DNA of 64,000 nt. Source: Cryptomeria japonica. Its lineage: Eukaryota; Streptophyta; Pinopsida; Cupressales; Cupressaceae. Positions 36,301 to 44,900 of this stretch are shown one piece after another (position 1 is the stretch's first letter; every line of letters starts with the position of its first letter). The DNA lies in NCBI RefSeq assembly GCF_030272615.1, contig NC_081407.1, positions 316,538,456 to 316,602,455 of the forward strand, written 5' to 3'. The notes under the pieces were generated by a model, which was not told where the DNA came from, searched no databases, and worked only from the letters and a program-made list of their open reading frames with translations. The translations under genes were made by a program, and so were the position numbers.

Positions 36301-38865
36301 AATTTGTATGTTGTTTATCTAAGAAAGATTCCAATACTTAACTATGTGTTTTGTTGACTAATAAAGATAAAAAAAAATATTGAAAACCAACAATACTTAA
36401 AAATAGATATAAAAATAAAACTCTTTTATTTAATAATGTATTTACAATTAATAATATATATAGAATTAATATTTTTAATTCTATTATCTTATTTATTAAA
36501 AATTTGTGAATCGAAGTTGACATTAAAACATCAAAATGAATAAATTTGAATCAAGAGTAAATATCAAATCAAACCTTCTTTAAAAAATCACTTTTTCAAA
36601 ATTTTATATTATACAAATAAGTTTAAAATTAATATAAATACTAAATTAAAAATTATTTTATTTATAAATTATTTTATTTATAAATAAATTTATAAATCCA
36701 AATTTAATTATAACATACTATAACAGTATCATTTTAAATTACATTAATAATTTAAAAAATTAATAAATAATTATATACAAAAATTATATCACCATTTTAT
36801 AAATTCAAATTTAATTGTAATAAGCTGAGAGTAAAACCGCTGTAGGAATGTTCAGCTTGTCTGATATCAAAAAACACTGATACTACTTTTCTGTAAAATG
36901 CAATTGAGGTACTTATATTTTCCAATACTATAACTCTGGCGCTTTACTTTACCAAACTCGTAAAAAACATTCATGCTCATCTCAACACTTCCAAAGAAAA
37001 CTCATGCGGCATGTGCCTATATCTGTTACCAAATCCAAAAAAATTACAGGAAGTGGAAGTGCATTGCCCATACCTGTGCCGGGAGGTCCTTGGATCAAAA
37101 CCAGGCGGTTGTTTACCGCAAGCCTGATTGCATTTAGCTGGCTTGCGTCCAGAGTGGTCTTGTACCCGTCTTTCATTAAATTATCCAATTCTTTAACCCC
37201 AGACCGAACGCTAGTCTCACCAAACAAGCATCCCCAATCCACAGTCGTAGCCGGGTTTGAAAGGTACTGCGCAGGTTGGTGTGTCCATTTCGCGTACACA
37301 AACTCTTCAAGGAATGGAAAATTGTGGCACTCCATCTGTTGTAGCCTTCTCAAGACCAGCTCATACGCCTTGTAAAATGTTGGATTTTCAGCGAAAACAA
37401 GCCCAGATGCTCCCAACAGTCTGTTTATACATTGAGCCGAGGAACCTCCCGCACCTGCTTTTCCGCCCACTGGTTCCACGAACATAACTCGAGATTTATT
37501 GTCCTCCTCGCATCTGGCCACCACACCCCAAGTCATAGACTCAAATTTTCCTCCGTCATCAGATATGCAGAGAAGGGTTTCTGGCATGGGAAGTTTGACG
37601 GGTCCTTCACCGCCGAGTCTCTGAGCTGTTATTGCGAAAGTTATGCCAGGGTTTCTTCTACTAAAATGGATTCCTAGGACGGATCCGTTGGTCCAAACTT
37701 TCATGTCCCTGGGATCCAATTTATTTGCTCTGAGATCACCGAGGCCCTTTCTCAGGGGCGCAAAGCAGTCTTCCCTTAAAAGGGTATAATATGTGTCGAG
37801 GTATTCATCCACAGATCCATAGCCTCCCTTCTTCTTGACGAAAGGAAGGGATTTACTGCTTGTGATCTCGGCAGAGACTGGAACTAGCGGCATTTTGTCC
37901 CACGGCAATTTCTCCCCTGCTGCCTCGGCAGCTGAGCTGTAAACCCCAGCATGGCAACGCAGAAGCTCCACAACATAATCGCAATACCTAGACTGAGCAA
38001 GATTGTCCCTCTTTACGATTTCCATCATCGATTCAATCAGCGGCAAGAGATCGGTGACACTTTCCGGACTCTGCTCCATAAGACAGAGCATGAAATTGTG
38101 GATGAGCAACCCTTCTTCTTCATCTTCTTCTCTGCACCGATCCAAAAGATATTCCTTCAATGCCCCCGGAGATCTCAAAAATTCGGTGCCGCAGAAGAAT
38201 TTGAAGAATTGCTTCACTCTGGCACCGTAGAAAGCCGCGCCTTCTTGCCGCAGAACATCCGCCAATACCAACACACGACATACCACGCCCTGCGGCGGCT
38301 GCCGTAGCTCCAACACTAGAAGAAACCCTACCGGACATTTCGTAATTTCTCTCACTACTTTCCCGGGGCTATCATCACAGAGACACAGAAGCTTATGAAG
38401 ATAGCGGTCCAGAACCACCGGGCTCCTCCGCCTGCACTGCACTAGACGCGCATAAGCTGCACGGGGTCTTTCCGCATTATCATTCAAAGTAAATTGCAAT
38501 ACATCGCCGATCTCAAGATCCAGAAGGCCTGTGTCGGTTTTTGAACCATCACCGTGTCTGAACTTCACCGTCTGCGAAGCACCCTCTACCTTAATGAAGC
38601 CAAAATTCTCATTCGCAATCAAAGCCGAAATTTCTCCAACCTGCAGCCTGCCTTCTAACGCTAATGGCTTTTCGCCAGGGTGTTTCTCCACTTGATGCCC
38701 GCTTCCACTCCCCTGGTTTCTTCCTGAGCTTCCAAACCTTCCTCTGCCTCCTCCTCTGCAATTATAATCGTTTTCATTACTTCTCTGAGCACCGGGAAAG
38801 CCGCGACCCCTTCCTCCCCATCTCCCTCTGCCTCTGCCTCTGCCTCTGCCTCTATCATTCTCCAT
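14520..38865 (-). CDS. ZNFX1: NFX1-type zinc finger-containing protein 1-like SF1 helicase (7 exons)
   Basis: Joining exons 38865-37074, 33225-32402, 32306-32073, 16621-16437, 16193-15848, 15732-15655 and 15365-14520 gives an uninterrupted frame of 1434 residues, with GT-AG at every intron and phases that agree. The order is an Arg/Gly-rich N-terminus (residues 1-60), a cold-shock-like segment near 75-140, a Q-motif-like [14 protein letters not shown], Walker A GPPGTGK (593-599, split by intron 1), GMTTTGAA (split by intron 3), motif [14 protein letters not shown], motif [27 protein letters not shown] and a Cys/His cluster at about 1254-1367. Known relatives are UPF1-like RNA helicases; animal ZNFX1 acts in antiviral sensing and small-RNA inheritance, but the plant role is not shown here. 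The helicase motifs are intact, so it is probably functional. The 3' end may extend further left. Confidence 0.85.
15655..15732 (-). CDS. ZNFX1: ZNFX1-like exon 6
   Basis: A small 78-base exon, phase 0 at both ends, coding [10 protein letters not shown] and ILTIDRFQ. It supplies the first half of helicase motif V; the second half (GSEN) is in exon 7. The acceptor is TTTGTCAG and the donor CAG|GTATGT. Confidence 0.8.
15848..16193 (-). CDS. ZNFX1: ZNFX1-like exon 5 (second RecA domain begins)
   Basis: The acceptor ATTTTCAG completes an Arg codon, then [12 protein letters not shown] and [10 protein letters not shown], a segment conserved in UPF1-like helicases. Later [13 protein letters not shown] and [10 protein letters not shown] form the start of the second RecA-like domain. 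The donor is GGGCAG|GTACCA at 15847-15846, and the length is 346 bases. Confidence 0.85.
16437..16621 (-). CDS. ZNFX1: ZNFX1-like exon 4 (helicase motifs II and III)
   Basis: After the acceptor TTTCACAG at 16623-16622 the exon reads [14 protein letters not shown], completing TTTGAA, then [14 protein letters not shown] (Walker B form typical of this family, VEEA rather than DEAA) and [12 protein letters not shown]. It is 185 bases long and leaves two bases for exon 5. The donor is GAAG|GTATAC. Confidence 0.85.
16624..19213. other. Left part of intron 3, no gene recognised
   Basis: On the minus strand this is the 3' part of the giant intron. A frame at 16871-17239 (plus) and one at 17905-18126 (minus) are open, but neither resembles a known protein. 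The stretch 17400-19200 is AT-rich and looks like old LTR material; no boundary could be fixed. Confidence 0.45.
19214..20268 (+). mobile_element. LTR of family A, plus strand (5' LTR)
   Basis: It runs from TGATGGCACAAACT to ACATCAACA and matches 1555-2609 in reverse complement. A TATA box CTATATAAAG is at about 19386-19395. A primer-binding-like sequence follows immediately, so this is the 5' LTR of an element with an internal region. No matching 3' LTR was found downstream in the window. Confidence 0.6.
20273..20290 (+). other. Primer-binding-site-like sequence
   Basis: TGGTGCTAGAAGGAGGGC begins four bases after the LTR end, the usual place and TGG start for tRNA priming of an LTR retrotransposon. 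I cannot assign the tRNA. Confidence 0.4.
20719..22515 (+). pseudogene. Broken ORF of unknown function inside the family A element
   Basis: An ATG at 20719 gives MEQQ and then a TAG at the fifth codon. The same frame then runs open to 21450 ([56 protein letters not shown]) and, after further stops, to 21927, with acidic helical stretches repeating FEEALKDIL and [10 protein letters not shown] frameshift near 21930-22030 leads into another coding-like stretch ([30 protein letters not shown]) to about 22350. I recognise no gag, protease or polymerase motif. The position after the primer site suggests the cargo or gag-like gene of a non-autonomous LTR element. Confidence 0.5.
22668..22860 (+). 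mobile_element. LTR family B, copy 3: 5' end region (plus strand)
   Basis: It begins TGTGAGGTACTCACA at 22668-22682 and continues with CACATCGCCCCATTGC, GACCCCCACTT and GCTATTAGCCTTTGCATT, matching the minus-strand copies ending at 6622 and 7173. About 500 bases downstream starts an array of GAGCGAA-containing units, the same order as in the other copies. The far end of the LTR was not found. Confidence 0.55.
23104..23159. repeat. Long hairpin, 24-25-bp arms
   Basis: The arm 23104-23127 (ATATATGGAATATAAC then TTAAAGTA) is nearly the exact reverse complement of 23135-23159, with a 7-base loop. It lies between the family B LTR start and the array. It could be a tiny inverted-repeat insertion or part of the LTR. 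Confidence 0.7.
23200..24950. repeat. Irregular array of GAGCGAA(G/C)TT units (roughly 40-50 bp)
   Basis: Dozens of units carry GGAGCGAAGTT or GGAGCGAACTT, then AACTTCATGAGTTG-like sequence, so GAAGTT and AACTTC form small palindromes within each unit. The clearest tandem part is 23280-23420, where AGTTGCAAGAGATGAGCGA recurs every 46-47 bases. The core word is shared with the 176-bp array at 3120-6200, but the unit length and loop differ. Frames across it are repeat-derived. Confidence 0.8.
25430..25675. repeat. CGTACG-rich minisatellite
   Basis: About eleven CGTACG or one-mismatch words (CATACG, CGTATG, CGTACA) occur at 16-35-base spacing, set in a C-rich CCTCCAC context. Open frames on both strands here merely translate the repeat. 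It ends 27 bases before the chromovirus LTR. Confidence 0.75.
25702..26144 (-). mobile_element. 3' LTR of the chromovirus
   Basis: On the minus strand it reads TGTAATGTCCCCGATATT to GCACATAACA, 443 bases with TG and CA ends. GATAGGGAGGA, a polypurine tract, precedes it directly. With the 5' LTR lost, no age estimate from LTR divergence is possible. Confidence 0.8.
26200..26624 (-). pseudogene. Chromovirus integrase C-terminus and chromodomain
   Basis: The frame reads [35 protein letters not shown] and [14 protein letters not shown], then KEFLV, a TGA stop, and [12 protein letters not shown]. The last part is a chromodomain signature, which in this class targets insertion to chromatin. The stop falls between the two conserved chromodomain halves. 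Confidence 0.85.
26856..27290 (-). pseudogene. Chromovirus integrase core
   Basis: [19 protein letters not shown] carries the first catalytic Asp and IVSDRDSRF the second. The third acidic position lies in [10 protein letters not shown], where Lys stands in place of the usual Glu. A TAG near 27093 also interrupts the frame. The protein cannot be active as it stands. Confidence 0.85.
27282..29148 (-). pseudogene. Chromovirus reverse transcriptase, RNase H and integrase zinc domain
   Basis: RT fingers appear as [20 protein letters not shown] and [16 protein letters not shown] one-base frameshift near 28655 and a TAG near 28444 then separate these from the palm box [11 protein letters not shown] (catalytic DD kept). 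RNase H shows [13 protein letters not shown] and [12 protein letters not shown], but TNHNSL has Asn where Asp is usual. The integrase HHCC domain is intact in sequence ([16 protein letters not shown]). Confidence 0.9.
29180..29468 (-). pseudogene. Chromovirus aspartic protease
   Basis: [20 protein letters not shown] aligns with retropepsins, but the catalytic Asp of the family's D-(S/T/N)-G-A box is Asn here. The frame then continues through a Gly-Leu-rich stretch and shifts into the RT frame. Confidence 0.75.
29560..30172 (-). pseudogene. Chromovirus gag, 5'-truncated
   Basis: Broken frames read [49 protein letters not shown] and [18 protein letters not shown], a Retrotrans_gag domain. Further on comes the zinc knuckle [12 protein letters not shown]. 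Stops occur near 30080 and 29920. The N-terminal part and 5' LTR are missing; the sequence to the right is unrelated. Confidence 0.8.
30176..32072. other. Intron 3, right part: no gene recognised
   Basis: A short direct repeat GCTCCAAGTATCTCACC (about 30170-30210) marks the edge of the retroelement. The rest is AT-rich with homopolymer runs and no convincing frame. By position it is the 5' part of the giant intron on the minus strand. Confidence 0.55.
32073..32306 (-). CDS. ZNFX1: ZNFX1-like exon 3
   Basis: The exon is 234 bases (78 codons), starts after TTTTGCAG, and reads [17 protein letters not shown], then a coiled-coil-like Lys/Glu/Arg helix and AKIVGMTTT. The last is the first half of the TTTGAA helicase motif. 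The donor ACG|GTACATG lies at 32072-32071. The next exon is 15.45 kb away, yet the reading frame and the motif join exactly. Confidence 0.85.
32402..33225 (-). CDS. ZNFX1: ZNFX1-like exon 2
   Basis: The acceptor AACAG|GC at 33227-33226 restores Walker A as GPPGTGKS, followed by [13 protein letters not shown] and [13 protein letters not shown], the helicase motif Ia region. The rest is an acidic, helical insertion (residues about 640-870) containing [20 protein letters not shown]. The donor GAT|GTGAGT ends the exon at 32402. A second frame on the same strand at 33006-33257 is an overlap only. Confidence 0.85.
33556..34240 (+). pseudogene. LINE ORF2 C-terminal fragment in intron 1
   Basis: The frame 33561-33905 ([33 protein letters not shown]) is followed, after stops and a frame change near 33990, by [15 protein letters not shown] and [19 protein letters not shown]. 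This is the Cys/His-containing tail that follows the polymerase in many non-LTR elements. The second Cys of the usual CxxC is not present. No polymerase domain or poly-A end is seen. It lies antisense to the host gene. Confidence 0.7.
34456..35000 (-). pseudogene. Retroposed cyclophilin (peptidyl-prolyl isomerase) pseudogene
   Basis: From an ATG at 35000 the minus strand reads [19 protein letters not shown], stop, [10 protein letters not shown], stop, [13 protein letters not shown]. The second half at 34656-34456 reads [23 protein letters not shown] and [12 protein letters not shown], ending near the normal C-terminus. This is the cyclophilin fold in order without introns, as in a processed copy. 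About 150 bases near 34680-34830 interrupt it, bounded by two versions of the HFKG segment. Two stops and frame changes make it non-coding. No poly-A tail was recognised. Confidence 0.85.
35120..36980. other. Intron 1 and AT-rich DNA, no gene recognised
   Basis: Very AT-rich, with an (AT)n run at about 35517-35533 and many poly-T or poly-A tracts. No coding frame resembles a protein. It belongs to intron 1 of the minus-strand helicase gene. Confidence 0.6.
37074..38865 (-). CDS. ZNFX1: ZNFX1-like exon 1
   Basis: The ATG at 38865 opens [14 protein letters not shown], an RGG-like RNA-binding tail, followed by a Gly/Arg/Asn-rich linker. A segment reading [19 protein letters not shown] resembles a cold-shock/S1-type beta fold. 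The long middle is helical and Leu-rich without a domain I can name. The exon ends inside Walker A, after GPPGT plus one base, at the donor 37073-37072 (CACAG|GTATGG). At 1792 bases it is unusually long and unbroken, and no earlier in-frame ATG is visible before the TATA-like site. Confidence 0.85.
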
Positions 38866-38914
38866 ACTTTCTACACTGTAAAAATGGTTTACCGCTAAAT
38901 TTTTCGACGCCCGC

Positions 38915-38965
38915 TAGGATATAAATTATATAATTTTAAAAGCACGTTGCAGACGTAACGGCTAA
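38915..38965 (-). promoter_or_regulatory. Putative core promoter of the ZNFX1-like gene
   Basis: On the minus strand TTATATAATTTAT (38933-38921) lies about 60 bases before the ATG, a plausible TATA box. Just upstream are two ACGT cores (TTACGTCTGCAACGTGC, about 38959-38943), a common plant bZIP-type site. The placement is by sequence alone; no start site can be proven. Confidence 0.4.
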
Positions 38966-38990
38966 CATTCTTCTGACTATTGTAGTACCA

Positions 38991-39064
38991 GTGCCCATCT
39001 CCGATGATTGATAACAGAAAGGCGGTTGTGCCCATCTCCGATGACTGATAACAGAAAGGCGGTC
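38991..39064. repeat. 37-bp direct repeat, two copies
   Basis: Positions 38991-39027 and 39028-39064 are near-identical tandem copies beginning GTGCCCATCTCCGATGA and containing ATAACAGAAAGGCGGT. They sit about 130-200 bases upstream of the helicase ATG, so they may lie within its promoter. Confidence 0.85.
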
Positions 39065-40360
39065 ATTGAGATAATTTGTAAGGTGTAGATTCATGCCAAA
39101 GAGCTCGGAATGTATGTACACCGTCCCTTACAATCTTTTCGACAGGAAATTTAGAGAATTATAGAAAGCACGCAGCATTACCCCAACTTTTTTAAAATGA
39201 TATTCCCGTAACGTACATACTCATTTTTCTTTATATGTTTTCTTTACTCATTTTTCTTTCTTCATTGCTTCGAAGAGGCGTTGGAAAAAAGCATGAATTT
39301 TCAACGGTCGTCTTCATTGCGTAGAATGTGTTTAAAATTCCACTGAAAAGCGCCTTCCTCGAAGACTGTTGCGTTATGGTTGTCCATAGGATTTCTAGTC
39401 TTTGACAATGGCACTGGTGAGAGGAAGAAGATAAATTGTTATTTTTATATTTGATATAATTTGAATGGTAGGGTGAAGGCCACTAAAATATAGGTAACTG
39501 TTGTTGGGAAACTTCAAGAGGCTAGCTCTTATTCCAAATCAGCATGGTCAGCTACAATATTCAGAGTCTTGATTGGACTCACGACCAGCTCAGTGCTCAA
39601 TGCCACCAACTATCTATTCTTTACTAAAAGAAAATCGCTTAAATAAAGGATATGATTTCAACTAAAACTATTTAGCTGTTTATTAATAGAGTTTTAAAAA
39701 AAATTATATAAAGGATGTTAAGTGGAAAAGTAAAAGAATCTTATATTGTAATTATGCATATTAAAGTTAAAACATATTTTATTTATTAAAATTATTAAAA
39801 TAATATTTTTATTTGATATTTATTTTAAATATTAAATGAGTAAAATTTTAAAATGTAGTTCAAACGGTTGGTAAGGTAAGGCTAATGATTAGAAATTAGA
39901 ATAAAAAAAGAAAAGAATCATTAAAAAACGAGGAAATATGTAGCAAAATGCACTTGCATTCTAATTCCAAAGGAGTTAATCCTCAATCTAATATGAATGG
40001 TACTAGTAATTAAAAGCTTTTAGCCATTGTAGTCACCAAAAACTTGGCATTGATTTCTAATGGACTCTTGTCCAAGAAACATGTGTACAACTCCCTTATG
40101 CCTAACTTACTATCAAAAAATTATTATTAAATAATATTTTAATATATAGTGAATGGTGATTATTTAAAAAATAAAATTAAAAGTTTTATATAAAAGATAA
40201 ACAATGACAATAAGAAATCTTATATACAAAATAAATATATATTATTATTAATGTCGCGCTTGCCAACATCATTGATTAGTGCCGGTTTTGGCCTCAGGGC
40301 AATTAAATATAAGTGTACTTTAAAATCTAGTCACAACTAGATTCTCTCATGATTTGTTTT
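39065..40360. other. Intergenic, AT-rich, no gene recognised
   Basis: Upstream of the helicase gene. Apart from AT-rich tracts around 39650-39900 and 40100-40250, I see no gene or repeat structure. Confidence 0.55.
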
Positions 40361-40363
40361 CAA

Positions 40364-41580
40364 TCACTTGATGCTTATAGTCGGTCGACACCAAGTTGAG
40401 GAGCTTTGGCGCAGAGGGTTTGTGGATACTGGCAACTCACGCGTGTGGATATTTATTGGGTATGAATTGCTTGCAGGGTGTTGTATTCTCTGGTTTGATG
40501 TCGCACTATTTAACAATGGTATACCCTTCTTTCCATCAAACAATTGCTTTTCTTTTTGGCAATTCGCTATGGAGACCCCAATCCTCCTTGAAGCTACATG
40601 TCGCCAGATGGCTTTCCTGGGCAAAATCACGGACATACGTCTGCAAGAGGTCCTCTTCTCCCGACATCCTCTCATTCTCCACAACGTTAAGATGATTCTA
40701 GGAAAGGAATTCCTCATGGTGTATCACAAGTATAGAGCCAACGCCGATATCCCAACCTTTTTTCTTGCAATGATAATTTACATGGGTACTAGTAAGCAGA
40801 AAGCAAAAAGCAAAATTGTTAACGTAAATGATGTTTAGGCATCGCCTCTTGGGGGAAATAACTGTTGTATTGGACAATATTGATGCCAATCTTAGAATTC
40901 CGCTACCCCAAAACTATTATATGTCGCTAGGCAACGAAGCGGAGGTTAAGAAGCTTGTGATTGTTAATTCTCTGGATTTCGAGTCTCTCAAAGCAACCTG
41001 GCCTGGCATCTCCAGGAACATTGATTTCCTGTTTAAAGCGGCTGGCATACATAGTGGTTTCACTTCGGATTGGTGGGCAAAATTTCTTTGTGATGAAGAT
41101 ATTGCGGGTATCGATGACTTTGGGATTTTGGAGAATGGAGATCTGGTGGATGGAAATGACTGGGGTTTTGGGTTGGGCAAAGAGTGGATCCCAAATGACT
41201 ACTGACTCCCAAAGGAGAAGGCAGAATCGGCTACTCATGCGAATTGTGGCATAGAATGTCCCATTGTTCTGGATGCGGCTAATGCGCTAGCGAATGATGC
41301 TTCTAAAGACTCTCTTTGACTCCGGTTGTCACTAGGCACTCCGGTCTCTCTGTTTTTTTGTATGTTTTTATCTGAAAACCTTTGTTTCTATAAGAGGTTG
41401 GTTTATGTCTATACTCTTGCAAATCCCAGGGCTGGTCTTTCTTGTCTTAGACTTGAGCTATGGTAGGGGGTTTTCTGCCTGATTCTTTCCCCCTACCGCT
41501 CTTTTTGAATCGGGCCTTGTATCCTCCTTTTTGTTTAATACAAGGGTGCTGCCCCTATGCAACTATTTACTTATTAAAAT
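40364..41580 (+). pseudogene. Unassigned two-frame ORF with a LINE-like 3' tail
   Basis: Two overlapping plus-strand frames, 40368-40838 and 40828-41205, join in style. The first reads RVWIFIGYELLAGCCILWF and FLGKITDIRLQEVLFSRH; the second VVLDNIDANLRIPLPQNYY and GFTSDWWAKFLCDEDIAG, ending LGKEWIPNDY. Downstream, 41310-41580 resembles a plant LINE 3' untranslated region, with a C/T-rich stretch, CTTGTATCC...TTTAATACAAGGG and an AT-rich end. I do not recognise the protein; a 3' LINE remnant is the likeliest reading, a host gene fossil the alternative. Confidence 0.4.
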
Positions 41581-41584
41581 ATAT

Positions 41585-41999
41585 ATTATTTTATCAACAA
41601 TAAAAAAGAATTATAGATATTATAAATTAATCAATTTTTACTTAGTAGATAAATCATTGTTTTTTTAAGTATAAAGACATCAAAAAAAAAAATTAAAATA
41701 ATGTATGCTATTTACAATTTTTGAAAAGTAAAAGTAAAATGAAAAGAATTTCAAAAATAATCAATCATGTTTTCCTTAACATAATATTGAAAGACATCTA
41801 CAAAATAAAATAGTTAGTATTTTTTTGCTTAGTTTGTGTCCATATCATTCTACTTCAAAACGTAAGAGTTTGGCTCTTTTTCTACATCTATTATAGTACT
41901 TCCTTAGTCATGTTACCTACAAATGATTTTTATCCCTTTTAAATGGTATTGACCTCTCACTCCTCTGTGGTTGTTGCGAAAGTTGAAGGTTCATCAATA
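41585..41999. other. AT-rich spacer, no gene recognised
   Basis: Short AT-rich stretch between two LINE-like remnants, without frames or repeats of note. Confidence 0.5.
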
Positions 42000-44900
42000 T
42001 TAATAAAATGGCACCCCCACTCAAGCAACCTCATAAGTTTAATTCCAAAATATGTCACATGGTATGTCCCATGAAACACCCCCATATGTAGTTTCTCCAA
42101 TTCTTGAGTTTGATAATGCATGCTACTCGCTTAAAACTTTTATTTTAATAGGATATTTTGTAGGTAGGGCCCCCCTTCAAATCAAGCTTAAAGATTGAAT
42201 CACTAGGTTGTGGGTCCTACATCAGATCTACTTAGATGTCATGCAAAACCTTACTAAAAGTTTGTTTTATCTTTCATCTTGTTGAACCCAATCATGCTAA
42301 GGCTATGCTCAACTATGACCCTTGGCTTGCTCATTCCTTGTTGGTGTTCAAACCTTGCCCTCAAGGCTTTGTCATATCCGATGAAAAATCCCTTAAGGTT
42401 TTCATTTTTGTTGAATTCTTTAAGTTGCCTTTTCCATGCTAGAACTTCTTGAGCCAAATTGCCTCTTTCTTTAAGCATTTTGTTTTGTGTTGAACCTAAG
42501 TTCTTCTATTAGGCCTATCCTCAATAGAAAGTATGTGTTGAGGTGAATTTGTTAGAAGACCTTAAAGAAACTATTAATATTCAAATTGGGGAAATGAGGT
42601 ACACTCAATAAATTATTTACTTTAATTTACTAAATACTTATTATTACTGTTAATTCTCTAAACACAAGATTCAATACTATCCATTAGTTTCTCCTCAGTC
42701 AAAACCTTCCACATCGTTTGCTTATGGATCAACGTCGCCTACAAAAAAGATAAAGGTTGGTCTATAGTTATCAACCACAAAGACAAGAGCTTTAAAAATT
42801 GCAATTCTCTCCCCAAGCCTTCCTTTAGCTCTAGAGGTCAAGATACTCAGATGGTTTCAAAACCTCTTGAACCAAAAATGTTGGTCATTCCCAACCTAGG
42901 GAAACCTTTACTCAAGTTGAAACATATTTGATCTATACTAGTAGATTCTTTGTTGTATTAGAAATCACACTTGTCTACCTAACATGCTTCCCCTCTTCTA
43001 GTTGCATAACAAAGGTCCCATAGCCCACCAAAGTGTTTGGAAGGAGAATTTGTTCCAAAGAGATGACAATTAAAGCCTATTTTAACTTCTAGATATGAAT
43101 CTTTCACTCCAACAAGTCCATTCTTCAAAATTATTTGATTCTCAGTGAATTGGATAACGAGGAGATGACTCTTGATACTCAATTATGAATCGTATATCCT
43201 AAAATGTCCAGTGTTTAAAGACCTAAAGTATGTAGATTTCTAGATTTGATAACTTGTGCAAGTTTTAGAACATCCAAAAACTTGCACACAATCAAATCCA
43301 AAAATCTACATATATCATTATTATGGATTGTGGAAATCTAACAGAATTGGTTTAAAGACCTTCCAAAGAAGTATTATGTGTGTGATTCTTAACTGTAATT
43401 TATAGGTATGGGCAGTCTTTGTTACAAAAGGTTAAGGTTTAAGGTTTCTTTTTTCGATAGCTTACCCAATTATTTCTTCTAGAAAAAAAATTAGCAACCA
43501 TGAAGTAGATAAAGCTAGTATCATCAACCTTATCTCCCCTAAATCACATCAATATCAGGTTTCCCAAAAAAGTGTCCCCATTAACTATGCATTATGGGCT
43601 CTTTTCAACATTAATAATCATTCATTTGAGGTCATTGATGTTTATGCTCAAAACGATGTTATTAAAAGATTTACCCTTCAGAGATGGATTGGCAATTCAT
43701 TGCCAACTCACACTTAGATTCTATGTCGGGAATTTAATATGATAGAGATGGTATATCATAAATGTGGGGCATTGCCTATGTGTTGAATAGCTCAACAAAG
43801 AGAATCTTGGCATTTTATACACAATAAATTAAGTTTTTAAATCTTAATCTTAAGTGTCACCAAGATCATACAACATGGTACACTTAAATTAATTTAAGTA
43901 TTGGCACTAACATAGTGCTTAAATTCCCAATTCATGTCATGTTGTTAGCTCAATCAAGATTCTATTATTTTTAAAATTGTTGTTCCTTTCTAGTGAATCA
44001 CATTTTTGACATGGTCCTCTTTGACCACTTTCCCATACAATTTCATATTGAGTGACAAGTTATCGAGCCAAACCTATGAGGACTTGATTTTTCCTCAACA
44101 TATCAGTGCTCAATCACAAATCCATGTTAGTCTACATTCAAATCTATAATTAAGAGCCACATCTCCTACATGGTTCTAGTTGGATAGCTTGGGAGAATGA
44201 TAAAATAATGCATAATACCCATTTCCTTCACATTTATGGGTGCCAATTGTTGTATTTTCAACCTCTCTCCCTTAAGGCGATGCCTTGGCTCTGCCAAGAC
44301 ATTGCTACTCTAGAAACTCAATAATTTGATTTACCACTCAACTTTGAGTGGCTCATATTATCATCTAAAAATAGTTCACAGATGCACACACTATAAGGGG
44401 TGCTCAAATCAAAGCTAGGCTTCACTAGCTCAAGACAAGAGATAAAGTCTCTAAAGATTTTTTACAAGCCTTACATATTCAGATCATTCATCTCAATCTA
44501 CTAAGAAAATTAAGGACAGGAAATAGGTACTCAAATACTCCTCTATAATCTTAAAAAAAAAACTCCAACATTATTAGGAACTTTTTGCTATTTACGAGTA
44601 CACAATAGCCTAGTCTATTGCTCTACGAAAATGCCTTATGGTACTTCCTTTCCATACTTCCAATTTATTGTAATGGTTCCTTACTAACTAAGTTTCCCAA
44701 CACATTATTTGTGAATTAATTCTTGCCAAAGATGATCTTTAGGAGGCTATTTTAATTTATGCCCAATGACAAGGCCTCTAGTCTTGATGGTTTACCCTGC
44801 GAATTTTACAAATATTTTCAATGGTACAATATGGGTAACAACCTTCACAAAGTCTATCTTGAAGCCATTCATTCTATGTTTATAAGAAATCTAATTAAGA

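Noticed and set aside
37004-38924. Plus-strand frames opposite helicase exon 1
   Set aside because: Antisense shadows of a long real exon; no motif of their own.
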